A stretch of DNA of 64,000 nucleotides from DATKPC01 sp035524275 (GTDB taxonomy: Bacteria; Pseudomonadota; Gammaproteobacteria; Burkholderiales; Burkholderiaceae_F), in NCBI GenBank assembly GCA_035524275.1, contig DATKPC010000022.1:10444-74443 (forward strand). The letters run 5' to 3'. Both the position numbers and the translations under genes were made by a program. Positions 34,784 through 43,115 of the stretch are shown piece by piece. The notes below the pieces were generated by a model. The model was not told the DNA's origin and ran no database searches. It saw only the letters and a list, made by a program, of their open reading frames with translations. Positions within the stretch are counted from its first letter, which is position 1, and the number at the start of each line of letters is the position of its first letter.

Positions 34784-36177
34784 AGCTTTCGTTCCATGGC
34801 GCCGACCGCGGCGTCACCGGCTCGTGCCACCTCCTGGAATGCGCCGGCCGGCGCATCCTCGTCGACTGCGGCCTCTACCAGGGCAGCAGCGAGCTGCACG
34901 AGGACAACAGCGCCGCGTTCGGTTTCGAAGCGTCGTCGATCGACCATCTCCTGCTCACGCACGCGCACCTCGACCATTGCGGACGGATTCCGCTGCTGGC
35001 GCGGCGCGGATTCCGCGGCGAGATCGTGGCGACCGCGGCAACTCGCGAACTGGCGCGGGTCGTGATGCTCGATTCGGCGCACCTGCAGGAGGAGGAGGCG
35101 CGCTATCGCGCGCGTCGCCACCAGCGCCGGCACGGCCGCGCCGCCGCGGTGGCGAGCGAGCCGCTGTACACGACGCTCGATGCGCTCGACAGCCTGGCGT
35201 ACTTTGGCCGCACGGCGACCTACGGCGAACCGCTGGAACTGGCTCCCGGGATACGCGTCACGTTCGAGGACGCGGGACACATCCTCGGATCCGCCAGCGT
35301 GTGCGTCGACGTGGAGGAGGGCTCCGAGCGACGGCGCATCGTATTTTCCGGCGACCTGGGCAATGCCGGGCGGCCGCTGCTTCGGGCGCCCGTCGTGCCG
35401 CCTTCTCCGGTCGACGCCCTCGTGCTCGAGACGACCTACGGCGATCGCGTGCACCGGCCGATCGGCCCGACGATCGAGGAGTTCTACCAGGTCGTCGAGC
35501 AGACCTTCCGCCGCGGCGGCAATGTCGTGGTCCCGAGCTTTGCGCTCGAACGGGCCCAGGAGATCCTCTTCGTGCTTCGCGAAGGCGTCGAGAGCGGGCG
35601 CCTGCCGCGGCTGATGCAGGTCTTCCTGGACTCGCCGATGGCGATCTCGGCCACCGAGATTTTCGCGCGCCACCCGGAGTGCTGCGCGCCGCAGGTCGCG
35701 CAGATGCTGCAGGCCGGCATCGACCCGTTCCACCTGCCGGGCTTGCACTACACGCGCGATGCCAGCGAGAGCGAGGCGATCAACCGCTTCAGCAGCGGCG
35801 CCGTGATCCTGGCGGGCGCCGGCATGTGCAGCGGAGGGCGGATTCGCCACCACCTGCGCCACAACCTGTGGCGCGAGGACTGCAGCATCGTGTTCGTCGG
35901 CTTCGCGGCGCGCGGGACGCTGGCCCGGCGGATCATCGACGGCGCGGAAAGCGTCCGGATCTTCGACGAGGACATCCGCGTGCGGGCTCAGGTGCACACG
36001 ATCAACGGCTTTTCGGCCCACGCCGATCGCGACGAGCTGCTGCAGTGGCATGGACGCCTGAAACCGCGGCGCACATTCCTCGTCCACGGCGAGGAGGACG
36101 TGATGCGCGGTTTTGCCTCCCGGCTGGCCGGCGCGCAGGTCGAGATGCCGGAACTCGGCGCGTCCTACGCGATCTAG
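34780..36177 (+). CDS. Beta-CASP metallo-beta-lactamase protein (RNA-processing exonuclease-like)
   Basis: 465 residues. The metal site is LTHAHLDHCG (His61, His63, Asp65, His66), later motifs are AGHILGSASV, FSGDLGNAGRPLL and the beta-CASP segments VVPSFALERAQEILF, LAGAGMCSGGRIRHHL and the final INGFSAHADRDEL with FLVHGEEDVM. This is the CPSF73/YSH1-like group found in many bacteria, presumed to cut RNA. Start ATG 34780 overlaps the LOG stop and has GGAAGGT just upstream, so the two proteins are made together. Its substrate is unknown. Confidence 0.88.
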   Translation: MKLSFHGADRGVTGSCHLLECAGRRILVDCGLYQGSSELHEDNSAAFGFEASSIDHLLLTHAHLDHCGRIPLLARRGFRGEIVATAATRELARVVMLDSAHLQEEEARYRARRHQRRHGRAAAVASEPLYTTLDALDSLAYFGRTATYGEPLELAPGIRVTFEDAGHILGSASVCVDVEEGSERRRIVFSGDLGNAGRPLLRAPVVPPSPVDALVLETTYGDRVHRPIGPTIEEFYQVVEQTFRRGGNVVVPSFALERAQEILFVLREGVESGRLPRLMQVFLDSPMAISATEIFARHPECCAPQVAQMLQAGIDPFHLPGLHYTRDASESEAINRFSSGAVILAGAGMCSGGRIRHHLRHNLWREDCSIVFVGFAARGTLARRIIDGAESVRIFDEDIRVRAQVHTINGFSAHADRDELLQWHGRLKPRRTFLVHGEEDVMRGFASRLAGAQVEMPELGASYAI

Positions 36178-36209
36178 CTGGCGACGCCGCCGCATCGCGT
36201 CGCGCCAGC
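36177..36209. terminator. Putative bidirectional terminator hairpin
   Basis: GCTGGCG (36177-36183) pairs with CGCCAGC (36203-36209), and ACGC pairs with GCGT inside it. The hairpin fills the 33-base gap between the convergent stop codons of the MBL gene and the ABC ATPase gene. There is no strong U-tract, so factor-independent termination is uncertain. Confidence 0.5.
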
Positions 36210-36210
36210 G

Positions 36211-37326
36211 TCAAGCCGGTTCGAGAACCTTCGCTTCGCGGGCGACGCGCACCGGCGGAGGCGCTGGCGGCAGGAAGACGTGGCACGCTTGCGGCGGGAA
36301 TGCGACGCCGACGCGCGCACCCGTCGGGAAATGCTGCCCGTCGGCGGCGACGGCGGCCGCGTGCTGGCCGCTGATGTCCAGGTGCACGATCCGCAGGTCG
36401 TCGACGACTTCGCTGCCGAGGACGCGCGCCGGAATGCCGGAGTCGACACCGAGCTCCACGTGCTGCGGACGGATGCCGAGCAGGAAGTCGTCGTGATGGT
36501 CCCCGGCCAGCCGGCGCGACAGCGCCGCGGCCAGGGACTCCGGCAGCGCCAGGTCGGGCTTGCCGCGCAGGCGCAGCCCGGCGTCGCTGGCGCCGACGAA
36601 CATCAGGTTCATCGGCGGCTGCCCGACATAGCCGGCGACGAACGGCGACGCCGGGGCGCCGAAGATCTGCCGTGGCGTCCCGCTCTGCTCGACCTCGCCG
36701 CGATTGATCACCGCGACGCGATCGGCCAGCGCCATGGCGGCCGCCTGGTCGCGGGTCACGAGCACCATCGTGGCATCGAGCCGCCAGTGCAGGCTCACGA
36801 GCTCGAACTGCAGCTCCATTCGCGTGGCCGGATCGAGATCCGACCAGGGTTCGTCGAACAGCAGGACCCGCGGCTGGCGTGCGCAGGCGCGCGCGATCGC
36901 GACGCGAAGTCGTTCGCCGCAGGTGAGTTCGCCGGGGCGCCGCCCCAGCACATCGTCGAGGCGGAGCGTCCGCGCGAGGTCCGCGATCGTCGCGTCGCGC
37001 TCGTCGCGCGGGATGCCCGCGAGTTTCAGCGGGTGGGCGATGTTCTGCGCGACCGTCAGCTTCGGATAGAGCGCGTCGCCTTGCGAGACGAGGACGCAGC
37101 CGCGTTCGCGCGGCGCCATCGTCGACACGTTGCGCCCGTCGATACGGATCGAGCCCGCATCGATGTCCTCGATGCCGCAGAGCGCTCGCAGGATCGTCGA
37201 CTTTCCGCTACCCGCGGGGCCGAGGATGACGCTGAATTCGCCGGCGGACACGTCGAGCGAGAAATCCGCGAGGACGGTGCGGTCGCCATACCGCTTTGCC
37301 ACATGGCGAAATTCGATCAAGGGCAT
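36211..37326 (-). CDS. ABC transporter ATP-binding protein, MalK/UgpC-like, with altered motifs
   Basis: 371 residues. An N-terminal ATPase domain is followed by a TOBE-like C-terminal domain (LLGIRPQHVELG). Walker A GPAGSGKST (36-44), Q-loop Gln82 and Walker B VLLFDEPWSDLD are kept. The signature reads LTCGE (134-138) in place of LSGGQ, and the switch His is replaced by Arg192 (LVTRDQAAAM in place of VTHDQ). Loss of that His usually lowers ATP hydrolysis. No permease gene is adjacent; a ModA-like binding protein gene lies 151 bases upstream on the same strand. An extended frame to 37401 exists, but MPLIEFRH at 37326 is the normal start. The mod-type operon order would require modB here. Confidence 0.82.
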   Translation of the reverse strand: MPLIEFRHVAKRYGDRTVLADFSLDVSAGEFSVILGPAGSGKSTILRALCGIEDIDAGSIRIDGRNVSTMAPRERGCVLVSQGDALYPKLTVAQNIAHPLKLAGIPRDERDATIADLARTLRLDDVLGRRPGELTCGERLRVAIARACARQPRVLLFDEPWSDLDPATRMELQFELVSLHWRLDATMVLVTRDQAAAMALADRVAVINRGEVEQSGTPRQIFGAPASPFVAGYVGQPPMNLMFVGASDAGLRLRGKPDLALPESLAAALSRRLAGDHHDDFLLGIRPQHVELGVDSGIPARVLGSEVVDDLRIVHLDISGQHAAAVAADGQHFPTGARVGVAFPPQACHVFLPPAPPPVRVAREAKVLEPA

Positions 37327-37477
37327 GATGGGCGTGCTTGCGTACTTGCCGAGACCAACCGAGTCTGCAGTTTGCCGGATACGCGCCGCGGCGACAAACA
37401 TCGGAACGGCCTAGCGTCCCGTCACGCGAGGGGGGAGGTTTCCTACCGTCGCGCGTCGCGAACCCGACCTGCGTGGT

Positions 37478-38311
37478 TCATTTCGAGGCGACGGCGGGCG
37501 GGACTTCGTAGCCGAACGAACGGATCGCGGCCTTCGCCGTATCGCCCTGCAGCCACGCAAGCCACGCGCGCGCCGCCGGGTTGTCGCGTCCCGGCAGCAA
37601 CAGCACGGCGTCCTGGCGTAGCGGCGCATGGAGGTCGGACGGAACGCGCCATCCGGACCCCTCGCGGATCTTGCCGTCGGCGAAAACCTGCGACAGCGCG
37701 ACGAAGCCGATCTCGGCATTGCCGCTGGCGACGAACTGATAGGCCTGCGTGATCGATTCGCCCTGGACGAACTTCGGTTGCAGCTTCTCGTAGACCCCGA
37801 GCGCCTTCATGGTCTCGACCGCTGCCTCGCCGTAGGGCGCGAGCTTCGGGTCGCAGATCGCGACATGCGTGAAAGCGTCGGACCGCAGCACGGCGCCCTG
37901 CGGGTCGACGACGCCGGCCTGGGAACTCCAGAGGACGAGCTGGCCGATGGCATAGGTGAAGCGCGTGCCCGGCACCGCGAAGGACTCGGCCTCCAGCCGC
38001 TTCGGCGTCTGCTGGTCGGCCGACAGCAGGACATCGAACGGTGCGCCCGACTCGATCTGCGCGAAGAACTTCCCGGTGGCGCCGGAACTGATCGCCACGT
38101 GGTGTCCGGTGGCGCGTTCGAAGCCCTCCGCGATCAGCTTCGCCGGCGCGGTGAAATTGGCTGCGACCGCGACCCGGACCTCTTCCGCGCCGGCGCCGGG
38201 CGAGGCCAGCGCCAGCACCAGCACCAGCGGCGTCGCGACGACGCGGATCGCCCCGATGCGCGCGGCGCGCGGGACGCTGGCCAGCAGGACTTCGAGCAGC
38301 GAGGGCAGCAT
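37478..38311 (-). CDS. modA: ModA-like molybdate/tungstate-binding periplasmic protein
   Basis: 277 residues. A signal peptide (about 44 residues ending near AGAEE) precedes EVRVAVAANFTAPAKLIAEGF, ISSGATGKFFAQIESGAPFDV and LLSADQQTPKRLE, the conserved ModA ligand loops with the serines and backbone amides that hold the oxyanion. It would deliver molybdate to an ABC importer. No modB permease gene is adjacent; an atypical ABC ATPase follows. The start MLPSLLEV at 38311 is preferred; the frame extends to 38506 but overlaps the divergent gene. Confidence 0.88.
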   Translation of the reverse strand: MLPSLLEVLLASVPRAARIGAIRVVATPLVLVLALASPGAGAEEVRVAVAANFTAPAKLIAEGFERATGHHVAISSGATGKFFAQIESGAPFDVLLSADQQTPKRLEAESFAVPGTRFTYAIGQLVLWSSQAGVVDPQGAVLRSDAFTHVAICDPKLAPYGEAAVETMKALGVYEKLQPKFVQGESITQAYQFVASGNAEIGFVALSQVFADGKIREGSGWRVPSDLHAPLRQDAVLLLPGRDNPAARAWLAWLQGDTAKAAIRSFGYEVPPAVASK

Positions 38312-38317
38312 GGCTTT

Positions 38318-38341
38318 CGTTGTATAGGAACGTGCACAACG
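38318..38341. promoter_or_regulatory. Short inverted repeat in front of modA
   Basis: CGTTGT (38318-38323) and ACAACG (38336-38341) form a palindrome with a 12-base centre, 7 bases upstream of the modA-like start and in the divergent region shared with the Liv binding-protein gene. Its size and outer CG-TT bases recall ModE operators (CGnTATATA-type), but the central match is poor. It may be a regulator site for modA; this is speculative. Confidence 0.3.
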
Positions 38342-38414
38342 CATCCTACCCGATGTCCACCCGCGGGTCCCGGTGGCCGCCGGGACTAGAATCCGCGCCC
38401 TGGAGGAGAGCCCG

Positions 38415-39608
38415 ATGACGATCAAACGCGCCGCGCTGGCGGCGTTCCTGGCGTCCTGCGTCGTGGGCGCGCAGGCACTGCCTGCCGTGCGCATCGGCGA
38501 GGTCAACAGCTACAAGGCGCAACCCGCGTTCCTCGAGCCTTATCGCAAGGGCATGGAACTCGCGCTGGACGAAATCAACGCCGCGGGCGGCGTGGCCGGG
38601 CGCCGGCTGGAACTGGTCACCCGCGACGACAACGGGAATCCGGGCGACGCGGTGCGCGCCGCGGAGGAACTGCTCTCCGGCGAGCACGTCGACCTTCTTG
38701 CCGGCGCCTACCTGTCGAACGTCGGGCTCGCGCTCGCCGATTTCGCGAAGCAGAGGAAGGTACTGTTCGTCGCCGGCGAGCCGCTGACCGACAAGATGGT
38801 CTGGCAGGACGGCAATCGCTATACGTTCCGGTTGCGCCCTTCGACGTACACGCAGGCGGCGATGCTGGCGCCGGAGGCGGCCCGCCTCGGGCGCAGGCGC
38901 TGGGCGCTCGTGTACCCGAACTACGAGTACGGCGCCTCGGCGGTCGCGACGTTCAAGCGCCTGCTGAAAGCCGCGCAGCCGGACGTGGAATTCGTCGCGG
39001 AACAGGCGACCCCGCTCGGCCGGCTCGACGCCGGCAGCGTCGTGCAGGCACTCGACGATGCGAAGCCGGATGCCATCTTCAACGTGCTGTTCGGCGCCGA
39101 CCTGACCAAGTTCGTGCGCGAGGGCAACGTGCGCGGCCTGTTCCGCGGGCGGGATGTCGTGAGCCTGCTCACCGGGGAACCGGAATACCTGGATGCGCTG
39201 AAGGACGAAGCGCCCGACGGATGGATCGTGACGGGTTATCCGTGGTACGGCATCCAGACGCCGGAGCACAAGGCCTTCTTCCTGGCGTACCGCGAGCGAT
39301 GGCACGACAACCCGCGCCTGGGGTCGGTCGTCGGCTACGCGCTCGTCAAGTCCATCGCGGCCGCCGTCGGCAAGGCCCGAAGCAGCGAGACGGCGAAGCT
39401 CGTCGAAGCCTTCGAAGGACTGCAGGTCGACACGCCGTTCGGACGCGTGACCTACCGCGCGATCGACCACCAGTCGACGATGGGCGCCTACGTCGGCCAC
39501 ACGCGCAACGAGGGCGGGCGGGGCACGATGGTCGACTACCGCTACCTGGACGGCGCGCGGTTCATGCCGCCGGACGACGAGGTGAGGAGACTGCGGCCGG
39601 CGGACTGA
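38415..39608 (+). CDS. Substrate-binding protein of a second Liv-type ABC importer
   Basis: 397 residues. A signal peptide (KRAALAAFLASCVVGAQA, about 23 residues) precedes LPAVRIGEVNSYKAQPAF, then MELALDEINAAGGVAGRRLE and LVTRDDNGNPGDAVRAAEEL, the periplasmic-binding type 1 pattern of Leu/Ile/Val-binding proteins. Start ATG 38415 follows GGAGGAG by 6 bases. It heads a compact unit: binding protein, fused permease, LivG, LivF. Ligand unknown. Confidence 0.9.
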   Translation: MTIKRAALAAFLASCVVGAQALPAVRIGEVNSYKAQPAFLEPYRKGMELALDEINAAGGVAGRRLELVTRDDNGNPGDAVRAAEELLSGEHVDLLAGAYLSNVGLALADFAKQRKVLFVAGEPLTDKMVWQDGNRYTFRLRPSTYTQAAMLAPEAARLGRRRWALVYPNYEYGASAVATFKRLLKAAQPDVEFVAEQATPLGRLDAGSVVQALDDAKPDAIFNVLFGADLTKFVREGNVRGLFRGRDVVSLLTGEPEYLDALKDEAPDGWIVTGYPWYGIQTPEHKAFFLAYRERWHDNPRLGSVVGYALVKSIAAAVGKARSSETAKLVEAFEGLQVDTPFGRVTYRAIDHQSTMGAYVGHTRNEGGRGTMVDYRYLDGARFMPPDDEVRRLRPAD

Positions 39609-39616
39609 CGCGGGCG

Positions 39617-41512
39617 ATGGCCGCGACCGCCTTGCTGTTCCAGCTGCTCAACGGGCTTGCCGCGGCCTCGTCGTTGTTCCTCGTCTCGGCCGGGCTGTCG
39701 CTGATCTTCGGCGTCACGCGGATCGTCAATTTCGCGCACGGGGCGTTCTACATGCTCGGCGTCTATGTCGCCTACACGATCGCGACCGCGATCGGCGGCG
39801 GGCCCGGGTTCTGGATCGCCTTGCCGCTCGCCGGGCTTGCCGTCGCGCTCCTCGGCGCGCTCGCCGAGATCCTTCTGCTGAGGCGCGTCTACCGCGCGCC
39901 CGACCTGCTGCAGCTGCTGGCGACCTTCGCGCTGGTCCTCGTGCTGGACGATGGGGTCCTCTGGGCGTGGGGCCCGGACGACCTGCTCGGCCCGCGCGCG
40001 CCGGGCCTGTCTCAGGCGGTGCCGGTTCTGGGGCGGCATTTCCCGAGCTACGACCTGTTCCTGGTTCTGGCCGGCCCGCTGGTGCTCGGGCTCCTCTGGT
40101 TCGCGCTGAAGCGCACGCGGTGGGGAATCCTCGTCCGTGCCGCGACGCAGGACCGCGACATGGTCGCGGCGCTTGGCGTCGATGAAGCCCGGCTCTTCAC
40201 CGGCGTGTTCGCGCTCGGTTCGTTCCTCGCCGGGCTCGGCGGCGCGCTGCAATTGCCGCGGGAGCCGGCGCACCTGGGGCTCGATCTGTCGACGATCGGG
40301 GACGCTTTCGTCGTCGTGGTCGTCGGCGGACTGGGCTCGCTGCCGGGCGCCTACGTCGCCGCTCTCCTGGTCGCCGAAGTCAAGGCGATCTGCACCGGCC
40401 TCGGGACCGTCGCGGCCTTCGACGTGACGATCGCGTTCTCGAAGCTGACGCTGGTCGCCGAATTCATCGTCATGGCCGTCGTGTTGTCGATTCGACCCTG
40501 GGGACTGATGGGGCGCGCGCCGCCGCCCGGCCGCGGATCGGCGGCGCCGGCCTGGCCCCTGGAGCCGGCAAGCCGCGGCCAGGCGTGGTTCGGCGCCGCC
40601 GTGCTCGTCGCGCTCGTCGCGTTGCCCGCGGTCGCGCGCGACGCGCCCTATGTGACGATCCTCGCGATCGACATGCTGACCGCCGCGCTCTACGCCGCGA
40701 GCCTTCATTTCATCGCCGGCACCGGCGCCATGCATTCGTTCGGACATGCCGCCTACTTCGGTTTCGGCGCCTATGGCGCGGCTCTGCTCGCATTGCGCGC
40801 CGGCCTGCCGATGGAGGCCGCGGTGCCGGCCGGTGCGCTCGTCGCGTTGCTGGGTGCCGCGTTCATCGGCTGGTTTTGCGTCCGGCTGTCGGGGATCTAC
40901 TTCGCGATGATCAGCCTCGCGTTCGCGCAGATCGCGTGGTCGATCGCCTATGAGTGGGACGCCGTGACCGGAGGCAGCAACGGGCTGACGGGCGTCTGGC
41001 CGGCGCCGTGGCTCGCCGACAAGCGCGTCTATTTCGAGGCGACGCTGGCCGCGGCCGCGATCGGCGTCGTCGGGCTGCGGCGCCTTGTCTTTTCGCCGTT
41101 CGGCTACGCGGTGCGCGCGGTGCGTGACTCGCCGCTGCGTGCCGCCGCCCTCGGCTTCGACGTCCGGCGCGTCCAATGGATCGCGTTCTGCTGCGCCGGC
41201 TGCATGGCGGGACTCGCCGGCTCGCTGTTCGCGTTCTCGAAGGGGAGCATCTCGCCGGACGTGATGTCCGTCGGAAAGTCCGTCGACGGCCTCGTGATGG
41301 TGCTGCTCGGCGGCGTGCAATCGCTCGTCGGCCCGCTGCTCGGTGCCGCGGCGTTCACCGGGCTGCAGGACATGGCGGCCCGGGCCACCGACTACTGGCG
41401 GGCCCTCGTCGGGGCGACGCTGCTCGCTTTGATCCTCGTGGTGCCGGAGGGCCTCGCGGGCGTCATCGATCGCGTGCTGCGGCGGGCGCGTGGCATGGAG
41501 CCCGGCCGGTGA
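39617..41512 (+). CDS. Fused LivH-LivM branched-chain-type ABC permease
   Basis: 631 residues in one open frame. Residues 1 to about 295 are a LivH-type permease (LSLIFGVTRIVNFAHGAFYM, later RAATQDRDMVAALGVDEARL). Residues about 325-631 are LivM-type (GAMHSFGHAAYFGFGAYGAAL and VRAVRDSPLRAAALGFDVRR). A Pro/Gly/Ala-rich linker RAPPPGRGSAAPAWPLEPAS joins them. The other Liv set in this window has separate genes. There is no frameshift or internal stop, so the fusion is real at the DNA level. Start ATG 39617 lies 9 bases after the binding-protein stop; the GTGA overlap couples it to LivG. Confidence 0.9.
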   Translation: MAATALLFQLLNGLAAASSLFLVSAGLSLIFGVTRIVNFAHGAFYMLGVYVAYTIATAIGGGPGFWIALPLAGLAVALLGALAEILLLRRVYRAPDLLQLLATFALVLVLDDGVLWAWGPDDLLGPRAPGLSQAVPVLGRHFPSYDLFLVLAGPLVLGLLWFALKRTRWGILVRAATQDRDMVAALGVDEARLFTGVFALGSFLAGLGGALQLPREPAHLGLDLSTIGDAFVVVVVGGLGSLPGAYVAALLVAEVKAICTGLGTVAAFDVTIAFSKLTLVAEFIVMAVVLSIRPWGLMGRAPPPGRGSAAPAWPLEPASRGQAWFGAAVLVALVALPAVARDAPYVTILAIDMLTAALYAASLHFIAGTGAMHSFGHAAYFGFGAYGAALLALRAGLPMEAAVPAGALVALLGAAFIGWFCVRLSGIYFAMISLAFAQIAWSIAYEWDAVTGGSNGLTGVWPAPWLADKRVYFEATLAAAAIGVVGLRRLVFSPFGYAVRAVRDSPLRAAALGFDVRRVQWIAFCCAGCMAGLAGSLFAFSKGSISPDVMSVGKSVDGLVMVLLGGVQSLVGPLLGAAAFTGLQDMAARATDYWRALVGATLLALILVVPEGLAGVIDRVLRRARGMEPGR

Positions 41513-42282
41513 CCCTCCTCCAGGTCGAGCGATTGTCGAAGTCGTTCGGCGGCGACCGGGCCGTCGACGACTTTTCGTTCGCGCTGGAAGCCGGCGAGAT
41601 GCTGGCGCTGATCGGACCCAACGGCGCCGGCAAGTCGACGACGTTCAACCTGCTCAACGGCCAGCTCGCACCGGACCACGGCTCGATCCGCTTGGACGGC
41701 TCGGAACTCGTGGGCCTCGCGCCGCGCGACATCTGGCGCCGCGGCGTCGGCCGTACGTTCCAGGTCGCGGAGGTCTTCGGCTCGCTGACGGTCGTCGAGA
41801 ACATCCAGGTGGCACTGCTTTGCGCCGATGGACGGAGCCTGTCGCCGTGGCGGCGCGCTGCGACGTACCGGCACGACGACGCGCTGCGGCTTCTGGCGCA
41901 GGTCGGCATGGCCGAGCAGGCGGGCCGCCCATGCAGCGTGCTCGCGTATGGCGACGTGAAGCGCGTCGAGTTGGCGATCGCGCTGGCCAACCGTCCGCGG
42001 CTGCTGCTGATGGACGAGCCGACCGCGGGCATGGGCACGCGCGAGCGCGCCGACCTGATGGCGCTGGTGCGACGACTCGTCGTCGAACGGCGCCTCGCGG
42101 TGCTGTTCACCGAGCACAGCATGGACGTGGTCTTCGGGTTCGCCGATCGCGTCATCGTGCTCGCCCGCGGCCGCGTCGTCGCCGAGGGTGGCCCGGAGGA
42201 CATTCGCGACGACGCAGCGGTGCGCGAGGTCTATTTCGGCTCCGGACTGTCCATCGGCATGCCGCCGCGGAACCGGGCGTGA
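41509..42282 (+). CDS. livG: ABC transporter ATP-binding protein, LivG family
   Basis: 257 residues. Start GTG 41509 overlaps the permease stop (GTGA). Walker A IGPNGAGKSTTFNLLNGQ, RTFQVAEVFGSLTVVENI, signature LAYGDVKRVELAIALANRP, Walker B LLLMDEPTAGMG and the switch His in LFTEHSMDVVF are intact. One half of the ATPase pair of the second Liv importer. Confidence 0.92.
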   Translation: MTLLQVERLSKSFGGDRAVDDFSFALEAGEMLALIGPNGAGKSTTFNLLNGQLAPDHGSIRLDGSELVGLAPRDIWRRGVGRTFQVAEVFGSLTVVENIQVALLCADGRSLSPWRRAATYRHDDALRLLAQVGMAEQAGRPCSVLAYGDVKRVELAIALANRPRLLLMDEPTAGMGTRERADLMALVRRLVVERRLAVLFTEHSMDVVFGFADRVIVLARGRVVAEGGPEDIRDDAAVREVYFGSGLSIGMPPRNRA

Positions 42283-43034
42283 GCGCCGCCGGCGAGGACA
42301 GGGAGCGCGGCCCGGCGCTGCTCAAGGTCGGATCGCTCTGTGCCTGGTACGGCGCGGCGCAGATCCTTTTCGGCATCGACCTGGAAGTACGCCCGGGCGA
42401 AGTCGTCGGCCTGATGGGGCGTAACGGCGCCGGGAAATCGACGACCCTGAAGGCCATCATGGGCCTGGTCCCGAGGCGCCGCGGACGCATCGTATTTCGC
42501 GAGCAGGACTATTCGGCGAGCGCACCGCATCGCATCGCCCGCGCCGGCGTCGCCTACGTCCCGGAAGATCGACGGATATTCACCGACCTCACGGTCGGCG
42601 AGAATCTCGAGGTCGGGCGGCGGCGTCCCCGGCGCGACGCCGGGCCTGCCGCGTCGGCGGGCACGACGGCCTCGGCCATCGCGGTCGCGTTTCCGCGTCT
42701 CGCGGCGTTGCGCGACCGCCTCGGCGGCCAGCTCAGCGGAGGCGAGCAGCAGATGCTCGCCGTCGCGCGCAGCCTGATGGCGGAGCCGGAGCTGATCCTG
42801 ATGGACGAGCCGTCGGAAGGCGTGGCGCCGCTCGTCGTCGACGCGATGGTGCGCATGATCGCCGAGTTGAAGTCGCGCGGCATCGCCGTCCTGCTGTCGG
42901 AACAGAACATCCATCTCGCGCGCCAGGTTTGCGATCGCCTGTATCCGATCGACAAGGGCGAGGTCGGCGCCAGCGTGACGGCCGCGAGCCTGGGCAACGA
43001 CCTGCAGGCCTGGTTTCGTCTCGTGGAACGCTGA
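42279..43034 (+). CDS. livF: ABC transporter ATP-binding protein, LivF family
   Basis: 251 residues. Start GTG 42279 overlaps the livG stop (GTGA). Walker A GRNGAGKSTTLKAIMG, VPEDRRIFTDLTVGENLEVG, signature LSGGEQQMLAVARSL and Walker B LILMDEPSEGVAP are intact. A 22-residue insert rich in Arg, Pro and Ala (about residues 110-130) is unusual. Last gene of the transporter unit; a 81-base gap precedes the nicotinamidase gene. Confidence 0.92.
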   Translation: MSAAGEDRERGPALLKVGSLCAWYGAAQILFGIDLEVRPGEVVGLMGRNGAGKSTTLKAIMGLVPRRRGRIVFREQDYSASAPHRIARAGVAYVPEDRRIFTDLTVGENLEVGRRRPRRDAGPAASAGTTASAIAVAFPRLAALRDRLGGQLSGGEQQMLAVARSLMAEPELILMDEPSEGVAPLVVDAMVRMIAELKSRGIAVLLSEQNIHLARQVCDRLYPIDKGEVGASVTAASLGNDLQAWFRLVER

Positions 43035-43115
43035 GGTTCCGGGCGCCATGCGCCCGTCGAAGCGGGTCGTCGCGGCGGATATGCCAAACTGGAACCGTTG
43101 ACTCGGAGATCGCAG

